A stretch of 55,152 bases of DNA from NCBI GenBank assembly GCA_045543455.1, contig JAZQMK010000099.1, positions 1 to 55,152 of the forward strand, written 5' to 3'. Shown here one piece after another: positions 8,241 through 15,401 of the stretch. The position numbers were made by a program, and so were the translations under genes. Positions within the stretch are counted from its first letter, which is position 1, and every line of letters begins with the position of its first letter. The notes beneath the pieces were generated by a model. It made no database searches, was not told the origin of the DNA, and saw nothing but the letters and a program-made list of their open reading frames with translations. This DNA is from SIG291 sp045543455 (lineage in GTDB: Bacteria; Bacillota; Clostridia; Lachnospirales; Lachnospiraceae).

Positions 8241-8270
8241 TTCCAAGAAGGGGATATTCCCCTTCTGGAA
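8241..8270. promoter_or_regulatory. Strong hairpin between the Ntn hydrolase gene and the methylase operon
   Basis: TTCC-(A)-AGAAGGGGA and TCCCCTTCTGGAA form a 13-pair stem with one bulged A and a TAT loop. There is no T-run on either side, so it is not a classical terminator. It may be a processing site, an mRNA stabiliser for the upstream gene, or an operator. Confidence 0.4.
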
Positions 8271-8314
8271 AGCACCTCGCTCTCCCCAAAATAACTTAAT
8301 TAGAGAATGGAGAG

Positions 8315-9115
8315 TCAGGGAGTTGCCTTTTTTGATATCGGTTGCGACATAGCCCCTGCTTTCTTCTGCTTTGAGCTAAAATCACATATTTCGAATCTCT
8401 CATTATACCATCGGATTCCCGACATACTATAAGCATCATTAATTTCTATTGCCTTATAATATGCTTTTCCATCTATAATTGTTCCATGGTACATTCCATT
8501 ATATTTACCATCATATATTCCCACTAATTGCGGATTTCCACCTGTATGTCTGTCTTTAATATCATTCAAAATATCACAAAAGCAATGAAAAAAGTTGCGA
8601 CTTGTATCTTCATTATTTCCTTTTGCAAAATATCGGAATCTTGCTTCATATTCTATACTTCCACTGCCATCAGAAAACAATTTGGTTGATTTCTCATAAT
8701 CGGTAGGTATTACTTTCTTTTCCCATACATTGCCATTCCAAATATACTCACAAGCACTAAATGTCTTATCGAGCTCTCTTCCAATATGATAAATCTTAAT
8801 TTTTTCATTATTGAGGCTATATTCTTGATAAGACTTTTGAATTTCTCTGAATATAATTTCACTTCTTTCAGAAAAAGCCATATCATCTCGCAACAAGTAC
8901 CCTTCATCACAAATACTTGTCAATCTACTTAAACACTGTGAGGTGAACATAGTCTCTCCACAATATCCCAAAATATCCGGGGTACATCTTAATGCAAACA
9001 ACTTTTGGCTATAATCATATGCATTAACCGTATTAGAAATCCTGCTATCACTTGCCATATATGCAGAACAGGGACCGTTTTGATCACACGCTAGCCATCC
9101 AACAATAAGCGTCAT
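8315..9115 (-). CDS. Proteasome/HslV-like Ntn-hydrolase
   Basis: 266 residues beginning MTLIVGWLA. If the Met is removed, Thr2 becomes the N-terminal nucleophile, as in proteasome beta subunits and HslV. AYMASDSRIS (Asp23) matches the position of Asp17 and YSQKLFAL (Lys38) that of Lys33 in those proteases. ILGYCGETM (48-56) parallels the HslV VIAGFAGG segment, and LFSDGSGSIEYEA (146-158) parallels its AIGSGG loop with the helper serine. The protein is longer than HslV (about 175 residues), with an insert before the SGSG loop and a C-terminal tail. Substrate is unknown, and no ATPase partner such as HslU is adjacent. It starts about 50 bases after a tRNA-like sequence; GGAGG precedes the ATG. 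Fold assignment is by motif, not by search. Confidence 0.65.
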   Translation of the reverse strand: MTLIVGWLACDQNGPCSAYMASDSRISNTVNAYDYSQKLFALRCTPDILGYCGETMFTSQCLSRLTSICDEGYLLRDDMAFSERSEIIFREIQKSYQEYSLNNEKIKIYHIGRELDKTFSACEYIWNGNVWEKKVIPTDYEKSTKLFSDGSGSIEYEARFRYFAKGNNEDTSRNFFHCFCDILNDIKDRHTGGNPQLVGIYDGKYNGMYHGTIIDGKAYYKAIEINDAYSMSGIRWYNERFEICDFSSKQKKAGAMSQPISKKATP

Positions 9116-9129
9116 TTAGTTCCTCCATC

Positions 9130-9180
9130 AAATCCACTTTAGAAATCCATAAAATTTTTATAGACTTTTAGAGTGGATTT
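9130..9180 (-). promoter_or_regulatory. Leader hairpin overlapping the tRNA-like T-arm
   Basis: On the minus strand AAATCCACT (9172-9180) and AGTGGATTT (9130-9138) are perfectly complementary, and ATAAAA/TTTTAT lies in the middle. The 5' arm is the same segment that closes the T-arm of the tRNA-like sequence, so the two structures exclude one another. The 3' arm ends 4 bases before the GGAGG of the Ntn hydrolase gene. A switch in the leader is possible; this is inference from complementarity. Confidence 0.4.
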
Positions 9181-9234
9181 GCACCACCATCTTTTATCAC
9201 TTAGATAAACGCCTTACTATTAGACCACTAGAAC
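9165..9234 (-). tRNA. tRNA-like sequence, probably degenerate (anticodon loop would read AAG)
   Basis: Read on the minus strand, a cloverleaf can be drawn. The D-stem is GTCT/AGGC with loop AATAGTA; the anticodon stem is TTTAT/ATAAA with loop CTAAGTG. The T-stem is GGTGG/CCACT with loop TGCAAAT (consensus TTCAAAT), keeping G53-C61, C56 and A58. The acceptor arms GTTCTAG and CTAAAAG pair except for one C-A mismatch. Against function: no GG in the D-loop, T55 replaced by G, T at 37, and no CCA. It is either a decayed element-borne tRNA or a tRNA-like leader of the downstream gene. Confidence 0.3.
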
Positions 9235-9240
9235 CATGTT

Positions 9241-10071
9241 CTATATAAGTATACCACTACATCTCCTATTTTTCAATCTTTTTGAGACATATGTTGACAG
9301 CATGAACCCGCATCCGTGCTTCCAAAGCATTAAGCCAAGCACAACCCTATTCCTATACATCCCACCAATCCTGTGCCTTGTAACCAACCAGCCTAGCACA
9401 GATGCCCCTCCTGTCAACATATCAATCTCCACTCCCATTTCAAGCAAATAGGTGCACAAATGCAAACAAACCACTCCCAAGTCTACACTTGAAAGTGGTC
9501 CATACACACTGGTCAAAAATATTTGATTTACAGTTGTTTCACATTGTGTCTTTTTACAAATCCCTACATTATGCTCCATACTTTCTGCAAGCTTTGCATA
9601 ATCTCGAAGCTGAAAAGTCTCCAAAGTTCGATAAATACTGAACTTATTTATCCAAACTTTTTATTGTGGTGATCATTAAAACAGTTTTCTTACACTCACC
9701 AATTTAACATCCTTTTCCTTTAGTAATATATTCTTCATATGTTTTTTCAAGTTTTGATGCCATGTTGTAAACCACATAGTAGTAAACTACAAATCAGATA
9801 ATCTTTTCAAAGAAAACTTGCTCCCATATGCCTCCATATTTTCTACACCATTTTTGACACCACTCCAACCAAAAACCACACTAATTTACACTACGTTACG
9901 ATATTTATCCATAAACTCAAACATTCAAAAAAACTTGAGGAGTCGCCATTTCCCAAGGTTTTATCACTATTCCCTCTATTCATTTAACATAAGTTAAAGT
10001 TATGTTAAATCTACATTTTTATTTCTTGTGGGTCTACAAGAATATGTTAAAGTTACTCTTTAAACATAAAA
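9241..10071. other. Gene-poor stretch, probable right end of the island
   Basis: No gene with convincing start and family match. A minus-strand frame at 9241-9624 (127 codons, TTG start, no good ribosome binding site) and fragments such as MASKLEKTYEEYITKGKGC (about 9700-9765) may be remains of decayed genes. Repeats include GTAGTAAACTAC near 9780-9795 and a perfect 11-base inverted repeat at 9982-9992/10000-10010 (ATTTAACATAA, 7-base loop). Such short repeats are found at ends of integrated elements. Confidence 0.4.
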
Positions 10072-10105
10072 AGACCGAAAGCTATTATTAAGCTTTCAGC
10101 CTTGC
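10072..10105 (-). terminator. Terminator of the GNAT operon
   Basis: GAAAGCT (10077-10083) and AGCTTTC (10091-10097) form the stem core, extended by flanking G/C pairs. On the minus strand it is followed by CTTTTTATG. It ends the operon transcribed from about 11.8 kb. Confidence 0.7.
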
Positions 10106-10116
10106 TATAACCAATA

Positions 10117-10554
10117 TTATTCAATCCACTGAATAAATGCTGTTTTATCAACACTGTTGTACCCTGCACTACGATAAAAATTCAATGTACCATCATCTTT
10201 TGCACCTGTAAGCAACATCATCTTATAACAATTATTATCCTTAGCAATCTGCTTTGCATAATTTAAGCATTCTGTTGCATAACCTTTTTTACGGTAATTT
10301 GCATGTGTAACTACATTTTCAACAAATGCATATGGGCGAACATTTCTTGTAAGATTAGGAATTATCACGCATACACAAGATGCCACTATCTTGCCTTCAA
10401 TCTCACAAACGATAAGATGGTGATTTTCATCATTAACAATGCCATCCCATGTTCTCCTTAATTGTTCGCAGTCTTTTGGAATATCTGTTTCGTGAAGAAA
10501 AAGATATAAATTCAATATTTCATCTAAATCATTTTTATTTGCTTCTCTAATCAT
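10117..10554 (-). CDS. GNAT family N-acetyltransferase
   Basis: 145 residues. The N-terminus IREANKNDLDEILNLYLFLHE is typical for GNAT enzymes. The acetyl-CoA-binding motif is VVTHANYRKKGYATECLNYA (R/Q-x-x-G-x-G/A form), followed by MLLTGAKDDGTLNFYRSAGY. The acceptor is unknown. The start overlaps the stop of the upstream epimerase gene by 4 bases (ATGA), so both come from one mRNA. Confidence 0.88.
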   Translation of the reverse strand: MIREANKNDLDEILNLYLFLHETDIPKDCEQLRRTWDGIVNDENHHLIVCEIEGKIVASCVCVIIPNLTRNVRPYAFVENVVTHANYRKKGYATECLNYAKQIAKDNNCYKMMLLTGAKDDGTLNFYRSAGYNSVDKTAFIQWIE

Positions 10555-11426
10555 AATGTATCTCCAACCATCTGAATATAATAATCTAAAAGCTCAAATA
10601 TATAATCCTTTAAATTAGCAAATGTAAATCCTAAAGTTTTCGCCTTATCAGTACAAATACTATATTCAGGCTCACCGTTGTATGGCGCAGTCTCACCTGT
10701 TGTATCAATTATAGCTTTAGTTCCCGTTTTATTTTCTACATACTCTATAATTTCTCTTAATGATATTGTTCCAAAAGAAGCACCATTAATCGCACCGGTA
10801 AAATCCTTATCCACTAAAAATGCTATAAATTCCCCTGCTTCATCTGAGCGAATGTAACTCATCTGACAATCCAAATCATCAATATTCATCGGTATTGATT
10901 TCATTGTATGCTCAACATAAAACAACATACGCTTAGTGTAATCATCCTTGCCAATAACAAATGGATACCTTACTGCCACCCAATTCTTATTAGGATACTG
11001 CTGCCACAATGCATACTCTGCATGGCGCTTAATCTTATCATACGGAAAATCTTTTCTATTACACCATATAAACTCACCTTCTGCACCGTCAAAATCTTCT
11101 TCAACCGTGTTAATTCGCTTTGGATTGTATACCGCTGTAGTTGACATATAAATATACTTATCGCAATCTATAACATCCATTACATACTTAATATCATTAG
11201 AACAATATGCAATTTTATCAATTACCACATCATAATGAGTGCCACTTAAAGCTTCCCTTATGCTTTCTTCCTTAGTTCTATCTAAAACTATTCTTCTCAC
11301 CCTGTCTCCAAATGAATCCTTAGCATTTCCACGGGTAGCAATAGTTACATTATGTCCATATTCTAAAAGCTTATTAACCATTGGTATACCAAAAAATTTC
11401 GTGCCTCCAATTACTAAAATGTTCAT
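10551..11426 (-). CDS. NAD-dependent epimerase/dehydratase family protein (extended SDR)
   Basis: 291 residues. MNILVIGGTKFFGIPMVNKL gives the GxxxFxG Rossmann motif of extended SDR proteins. YMSTTAVYNP marks the strand before the active site, and the AVRYPFVIGKDDY segment is typical of the atypical/extended branch. A clear Y-x-x-x-K is not obvious (YDKIKRHAEYALWQ may hold it), so the activity is uncertain. It overlaps the GNAT gene and directly follows the YjbR gene. Confidence 0.82.
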   Translation of the reverse strand: MNILVIGGTKFFGIPMVNKLLEYGHNVTIATRGNAKDSFGDRVRRIVLDRTKEESIREALSGTHYDVVIDKIAYCSNDIKYVMDVIDCDKYIYMSTTAVYNPKRINTVEEDFDGAEGEFIWCNRKDFPYDKIKRHAEYALWQQYPNKNWVAVRYPFVIGKDDYTKRMLFYVEHTMKSIPMNIDDLDCQMSYIRSDEAGEFIAFLVDKDFTGAINGASFGTISLREIIEYVENKTGTKAIIDTTGETAPYNGEPEYSICTDKAKTLGFTFANLKDYIFELLDYYIQMVGDTL

Positions 11427-11794
11427 TAGTCATCCTCCAAAATCTGTTTTTGCACTTTCTTACTAAAGCTACTAAGCACCGTATCATACGCATGGTCTAT
11501 CATATTAAATAGCTCATCATCCGGAAAATCATTAAGATAAATCGTATTCCAATATGGCTGTTGCACAGGCGGACAATGATATCCTCTTACCACCTTATCA
11601 GGATATGCCATACGGTAAAATTGCCCTGCATCTGCTGTACATTTTAATGTAATCTTATAATCCACTTCATAAGGATATATTTGTGCAAATATTTTACCAT
11701 TTAATTTATAGCATATTGGAATATCGCCAAATGGGCATTCTTCGTATGCTTTATGTTTGCCAAGGCAATATTTTTTGATATCTTCTAGTAGCAT
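11426..11794 (-). CDS. MmcQ/YjbR family DNA-binding protein
   Basis: 122 residues from an internal ATG at 11794, chosen because GAGGTG lies 6 bases upstream and the extension to 11866 has no ribosome binding site. Family signs are KHKAYEECPFGD, YKLNGKIFAQIYPYE, ITLKCTADAG, VVRGYHCPPVQQPYWNTIYL and ELFNMIDHAYDTV. YjbR proteins have a MotA-like cyaY fold; DNA binding was proposed on structure only. First gene of the three-gene operon with epimerase and GNAT. Confidence 0.85.
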   Translation of the reverse strand: MLLEDIKKYCLGKHKAYEECPFGDIPICYKLNGKIFAQIYPYEVDYKITLKCTADAGQFYRMAYPDKVVRGYHCPPVQQPYWNTIYLNDFPDDELFNMIDHAYDTVLSSFSKKVQKQILEDD

Positions 11795-11845
11795 ATCATT
11801 CACCTCATTATTACATCTGTATTTAGAATAACATAAATTCACAAA

Positions 11846-11873
11846 AAAGGAAATGCCATAAGACATTTCCTTT
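11846..11873 (-). terminator. Terminator after the ABC-2 transporter operon
   Basis: AAAGGAAATG and CATTTCCTTT form a 10-pair stem with an 8-base loop. On the minus strand it is followed by TTTTGTG, just after the last ABC permease gene. It also separates the operon from the YjbR gene. Confidence 0.75.
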
Positions 11874-11877
11874 CATT

Positions 11878-12627
11878 CTATGTATATTTTAAATAAGTCT
11901 TTTTAGTAATCACATACGATACTATCTGGCTCACAACGCCTACAATCGTCAAGCCTATACTTATAGTCCAAAGCTTCTTCTCATTATCAGCAACCCACAT
12001 AAATATCTTTTGTATAAGATTTTTCTGCTGAAAAAATGATACATCGCCTAATGCCATATATGCAAAGCCTGCATATGCCGCAACAACTAATATAACTACA
12101 AATAATACATTTATAAAGCCGCCTTTATCCCTTGTTATAAATGGCAAAAACATTGAATTTGCAACAAGCGAAATACCTACCATAACAAGTGTAAGCATTA
12201 TAAATACATCCATATCCATTTTAAAGCCTTCTATGTCAAGGACAAAGCTGTTTTTAATTGCAAATATAGTAATAAGACTTGCCACAATAGCCAAAATGTG
12301 GCTCAGCATAACAACGACATACTTTTCTAATACCACAAACTTATAGCCACCTGGAAGTGCTGTCGCGTAGCTAGTCCATTTAGTTTTGTTATCCATAGTA
12401 CAAAGTACCGTACCCATTGACATAGGAATAATACATGCCACAAATACACACGCTACCATCATAGGAAATGTGTCTGACAAAAGTTCTATCTGCTTCATAA
12501 TATCCTTTTCATTAGCAAATTCATAGGACAAAGCACTTATCATGCTTCCCACGTAAACAAGATAAAATGCCACAATAGCAATATATGATTTTCCATTTAC
12601 AAAATCCTTATAAAGCAATCCTTTCAT
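11878..12627 (-). CDS. ABC-2 type transporter permease
   Basis: 249 residues starting MKGLLYKDFVNGKSYI, the usual opening of ABC-2 permeases of the YtrC/D type. About six hydrophobic segments are visible (for example AIVAFYLVYVGSMISAL, MMVACVFVACIIPMSMG, ILAIVASLITIFAI, INVLFVVILVVAAYAGFAYM). It directly follows the other permease gene with no gap and shares its N-terminal pattern, suggesting a heterodimer with the ATPase upstream. Substrate unknown; YtrA-linked exporters often respond to cell-wall antibiotics. Confidence 0.85.
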   Translation of the reverse strand: MKGLLYKDFVNGKSYIAIVAFYLVYVGSMISALSYEFANEKDIMKQIELLSDTFPMMVACVFVACIIPMSMGTVLCTMDNKTKWTSYATALPGGYKFVVLEKYVVVMLSHILAIVASLITIFAIKNSFVLDIEGFKMDMDVFIMLTLVMVGISLVANSMFLPFITRDKGGFINVLFVVILVVAAYAGFAYMALGDVSFFQQKNLIQKIFMWVADNEKKLWTISIGLTIVGVVSQIVSYVITKKTYLKYT

Positions 12628-13335
12628 TTATGCCCACCTCCTATTTTTCTTTACAAAATACGAAACAGAAAATGATATTATCGCAATAAGTGCTACCACA
12701 AGCACCCTATAATCATATACCTTATCCATCCACTCTGCCATTTTTGCAAATACAACATCAACTTCTTCTTTAAAAATCCAAGCCATCAAAGCTACCATTA
12801 TCACAAACATAGTACTACAGGATATTAACACGCTTATCTTTGCAGAAAATATAATATCAATAGGCAATCTTATCATAATCACGCACATTCCGATTATCCA
12901 ACAATATGCTACAATTTTAAGTTCTTCCCATCCACAGTTTACATCTCCGGCTTTATACACAAGTGGAAGTAATATTGCAACCCAAATGCACATAATAGTA
13001 TTAATCACAAATGCTATTACGTATCTAGATGCCACTTCCTTAAACGCATTTACAGGCGAAGCATAAAGCACCTTATACCACTCTGCCTTCTCGTCCTTTT
13101 CGATAGACGAAAAGCTTGTCATAGCAACAGAAACACTTCCGATACAAAATGAATAAATGCTACCTTTAAAAAACATATCATATATATCACTTAATTCTTT
13201 TATTGACTGGAAATTACCAACATTCATACCAAGTATAAATATTATGGCAAAAGCCTCTGCTGCCACTATGGACAAAATACCAAACAAAATATTTTTTCTT
13301 ACAAGTAAAAAGTCCTTATATAGTAATCCTAACAT
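12628..13335 (-). CDS. ABC-2 type transporter permease
   Basis: 235 residues starting MLGLLYKDFLLVRKNILFG, a paralog of the next permease. Several hydrophobic segments are present (SIVAAEAFAIIFILGMNVG, YVIAFVINTIMCIWVAILLPL, VALMAWIF, VALIAIISFSVSYFV). SSIEKDEKAEWYKVLYASPV is the cytosolic loop typical of this family. It lies between the ATPase gene and the second permease gene in one operon. Confidence 0.85.
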   Translation of the reverse strand: MLGLLYKDFLLVRKNILFGILSIVAAEAFAIIFILGMNVGNFQSIKELSDIYDMFFKGSIYSFCIGSVSVAMTSFSSIEKDEKAEWYKVLYASPVNAFKEVASRYVIAFVINTIMCIWVAILLPLVYKAGDVNCGWEELKIVAYCWIIGMCVIMIRLPIDIIFSAKISVLISCSTMFVIMVALMAWIFKEEVDVVFAKMAEWMDKVYDYRVLVVALIAIISFSVSYFVKKNRRWA

Positions 13336-13346
13336 AAGCGCCCTCC

Positions 13347-14222
13347 TTACTCTTTACTATTATTCACGTAGAACAACATAATTTCTTCAAGAGTAGTCTT
13401 CTCGCAAAGCATTTCCTTATATTTCATAGCACATTTTTCTCTGTCACCTACCAAGACTTCAATGCCAAACGAAGACCTTCTATAGCCGATTACATCTGCC
13501 TTATCAACATTTTCAAACTGCTCTTTACTGCATTTTAAAATGCCATGACGCTCTGCAATAATATCCTTTTCTTCTGCTAGTAAAACCTTGCCCTTATGTA
13601 TAAACACTATATGGTCTGCAATTCTTTCTAAGTCAGTTATAATATGTGACGAAAGAAAAACTGTGTGCTCGCTGTCCTGAATAAACTCCATAAATATATC
13701 CAATATTTCATTTCTTACAATAGGATCAAGACCACCTGTTGGCTCGTCCATTATAAGAAGCTTCGCATGATGCGAAAGAGCTGTCGCTATCTGAAGTTTC
13801 ATCTGCATACCTCTTGAATATTGTCCTACCTTCTTTTTAAGAGGCAAATCAAGCTTTTCAAGATATTCAAAAAATACCTTTGAATCCCAGTTCTTGTACA
13901 TACCCTTTAAAATCTTATCAATATGCTTGGGCTTAAGATTTGGATGAAATCCGATATCATCAAATACAACTCCGATATTTTCCTTTATATCAAATTCATT
14001 TTCAATATTGTCGGCACCAAACACTTTGATGTCTCCACTATCCCTTTTAAGCATATTTAAAATGGCCTTGATAGTTGTCGACTTACCTGCACCATTTTGT
14101 CCGATAAATCCGGTAACACAGCCACTTGGCACATTAAAGCTGACATCTTTTAGACTAAAGCCCTTGTAGCTTTTATTAAGTTCTTTAATTTCAATTGCAT
14201 TTTCCACACTATAATCTAATGA
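13347..14222 (-). CDS. ABC transporter ATP-binding protein (YtrB-like)
   Basis: 291 residues from the ATG at 14222, preceded by GAAGGA; the frame extends to 14264 into a repeat and lacks a better site. Walker A GQNGAGKSTTIK, signature YSRGMQMKLQIATAL, Walker B LLIMDEPTGGLDP and H-loop LSSHII are all intact. The C-terminal extension after residue 220 is typical of ABC-2 ATPases of the CcmA type. It powers the two permeases downstream and is probably repressed by the GntR protein upstream. Confidence 0.9.
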   Translation of the reverse strand, partial: SLDYSVENAIEIKELNKSYKGFSLKDVSFNVPSGCVTGFIGQNGAGKSTTIKAILNMLKRDSGDIKVFGADNIENEFDIKENIGVVFDDIGFHPNLKPKHIDKILKGMYKNWDSKVFFEYLEKLDLPLKKKVGQYSRGMQMKLQIATALSHHAKLLIMDEPTGGLDPIVRNEILDIFMEFIQDSEHTVFLSSHIITDLERIADHIVFIHKGKVLLAEEKDIIAERHGILKCSKEQFENVDKADVIGYRRSSFGIEVLVGDREKCAMKYKEMLCEKTTLEEIMLFYVNNSKE

Positions 14223-14394
14223 CATAATATCCTTCTTTCTCGAAGCGTAGCGTAGAATGCGCAAGCGAAATTCGTGTAGACGATTTCGGTTGTCGCATCA
14301 CGAAATATGTGGCTCCGACACATATTTCTAATTGACTTGCGTCAGCAAGTCATATTTCCTCCTTTTTACGAGTTCTAATGGCAAGTTATTACTT
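14223..14394. repeat. Three consecutive hairpins between the gntR and ABC genes
   Basis: Three perfect stems follow each other: CGAAAT/ATTTCG (14266-14271/14283-14288), AAATATGTG/CACATATTT (14303-14311/14319-14327, loop GCTCCGA) and GACTTGC/GCAAGTC (14334-14340/14345-14351). The segment is GC-richer than its surroundings and lies inside what should be the GntR-ABC transcript. It may be an inserted palindromic repeat or an attenuating leader. Confidence 0.5.
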
Positions 14395-14775
14395 TTAACT
14401 TTTCTTTTCCTCATATATAATAGACAAAATCTGTGTAAGTTCTTCTAATGGAACATCACACACCTTAGCTCTGTCCACCGCTTTTTCAAAGCATTCTTCA
14501 ATCTCACACATAATCTTTTCACGAATAAAGCCCTGATTCTTTGCCTTAACAAAACAGCCTATACCAACACGGGTTTCGATAAAACCATCACGCTCTAATT
14601 CTTCGTAGGCACGCTTAGTTGTTATAAGGCTTATGCGAAGCTCCTTTGCCAAAAAACGCATAGACGGAAGCATATCGCCCTCTGCTAACGCGCCTGATAC
14701 AATCATATCCTTGATTTGCTTTTCAATCTGTTCATAAATTGGGACGCTACTCGTGTTACTAATAATAATATTCAT
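14395..14775 (-). CDS. GntR family regulator, YtrA subfamily
   Basis: 126 residues. The N-terminal winged helix has the GntR signature PIYEQIEKQIKDMIVSG, LPSMRFLAKELRISLITTKRAYEELERDGFIE. The short C-terminal tail (about 50 residues, helical) is that of YtrA-type dimers, which lack a large effector domain. It precedes the ABC-2 transporter operon and is expected to repress it. A palindrome over its own -10 region (14808-14828) suggests autoregulation. Confidence 0.88.
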   Translation of the reverse strand: MNIIISNTSSVPIYEQIEKQIKDMIVSGALAEGDMLPSMRFLAKELRISLITTKRAYEELERDGFIETRVGIGCFVKAKNQGFIREKIMCEIEECFEKAVDRAKVCDVPLEELTQILSIIYEEKKS

Positions 14776-14807
14776 AAGGTTACCTTTCTTTTTTCAAACG
14801 TTTGAGT

Positions 14808-14848
14808 GTGTATATTATATATATACACCTATACACATTAATTGTCAA
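14808..14848 (-). promoter_or_regulatory. gntR promoter with overlapping palindromic operator
   Basis: On the minus strand TTGACA (14843-14848), a 17-base spacer and TATATA (14820-14825) form a good housekeeping promoter. GTGTATAT (14808-14815) and ATATACAC (14821-14828) form a palindrome with a 5-base centre covering the -10 element, the expected place for a GntR-type autorepressor. Confidence 0.6.
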
Positions 14849-14954
14849 GAAAAATTTTACCTTTTTAACATTTCCCAAGATATACCCTATTATTTTCCCT
14901 TGATTTTGAGAAAAATATTTTTGTAACAAAAACAAAGCCTTAAGGAGGTATTAT

Positions 14955-15401
14955 ATGGTGTGCGATGAACATTTAGCCATGGCTACCGTTCCTAAACAGG
15001 ACTGGTGTGAGCCATACGATTTGCTTACTGCATTAGAGGAAGGGACAATATTTCCATGTTTAAATTTACCATTTTTTAAAGCACCAATTAAGATGTGCAA
15101 TCAAAAAACTAATAGTAGTGTATCCAATATGTCACAAAAAAACCGCGAAGAAATGATGAGCAGCCTTACTGCTATAAGTTTTGCCCTCAATGACCTGACT
15201 CTTTATTTGGATACACATCCCGACTGTCCTAATGGACTCGCTCTATTCTATCAATTATTAGAACAGCGTCTTTCTTTATTATCACAGTTTGCCGAAAAGT
15301 TTTATCCGTTAACACAAACATCTATGGCAACAGTGGACTGTGATAAAAATCTATATGGCTGGTCAGAAGGACCAATGCCTTGGGAAGGAGCGTGTATATA
15401 A
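14955..15401 (+). CDS. Fused CotJA-CotJB spore coat protein
   Basis: 148 residues. Residues 1-45 resemble CotJA (LAMATVPKQDWCEPYDLLTALEEGTIFPCLNLPF). Residues about 60-148 resemble CotJB (LTAISFALNDLTLYLDTHPDCPNGLALFYQLLEQR, ending LYGWSEGPMPWEG). The two are normally adjacent separate genes; here they are one frame. AAGGAGG precedes the ATG. The stop overlaps the start of cotJC. CotJ proteins are made in the mother cell and sit in the inner spore coat, so this suggests a spore-former or a recent descendant. Confidence 0.85.
   Translation: MVCDEHLAMATVPKQDWCEPYDLLTALEEGTIFPCLNLPFFKAPIKMCNQKTNSSVSNMSQKNREEMMSSLTAISFALNDLTLYLDTHPDCPNGLALFYQLLEQRLSLLSQFAEKFYPLTQTSMATVDCDKNLYGWSEGPMPWEGACI

Larger units (their letters stand above)
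1..10070. mobile_element. Putative integrative/mobilizable island carrying a restriction-modification defence operon (left end outside window)
   Basis: A Tn916-type integrase and excisionase lie at the left. In Tn916-like elements xis and int are transcribed toward the nearby element end, so the body of the element should extend to the right, into this window. What follows is a transfer-origin-like inverted repeat, repeated short motifs and an all-minus-strand defence operon. No conjugation genes are seen. Ordinary chromosomal operons resume at 10,117. The right boundary is not precisely visible; I place it within the gene-poor 9,240-10,070 stretch, which contains a perfect 11-base inverted repeat at 9982-9992/10000-10010. 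The extent is inference. Confidence 0.5.

Noticed and set aside
9130..9240. T-box riboswitch in the protease leader
   Set aside because: GGTGGTGC slightly resembles the T-box core, but there is no Stem I, no terminator and no amino-acid gene downstream; a tRNA-like reading fits better.
9241..9624. 127-codon minus-strand frame
   Set aside because: TTG start, no ribosome binding site, no recognisable family and a residue composition unlike its neighbours; treated as decayed or accidental.
14223..14264. N-terminal extension of the ABC ATPase
   Set aside because: It lies in the palindromic element and lacks a ribosome binding site; the ATG at 14222 has GAAGGA.
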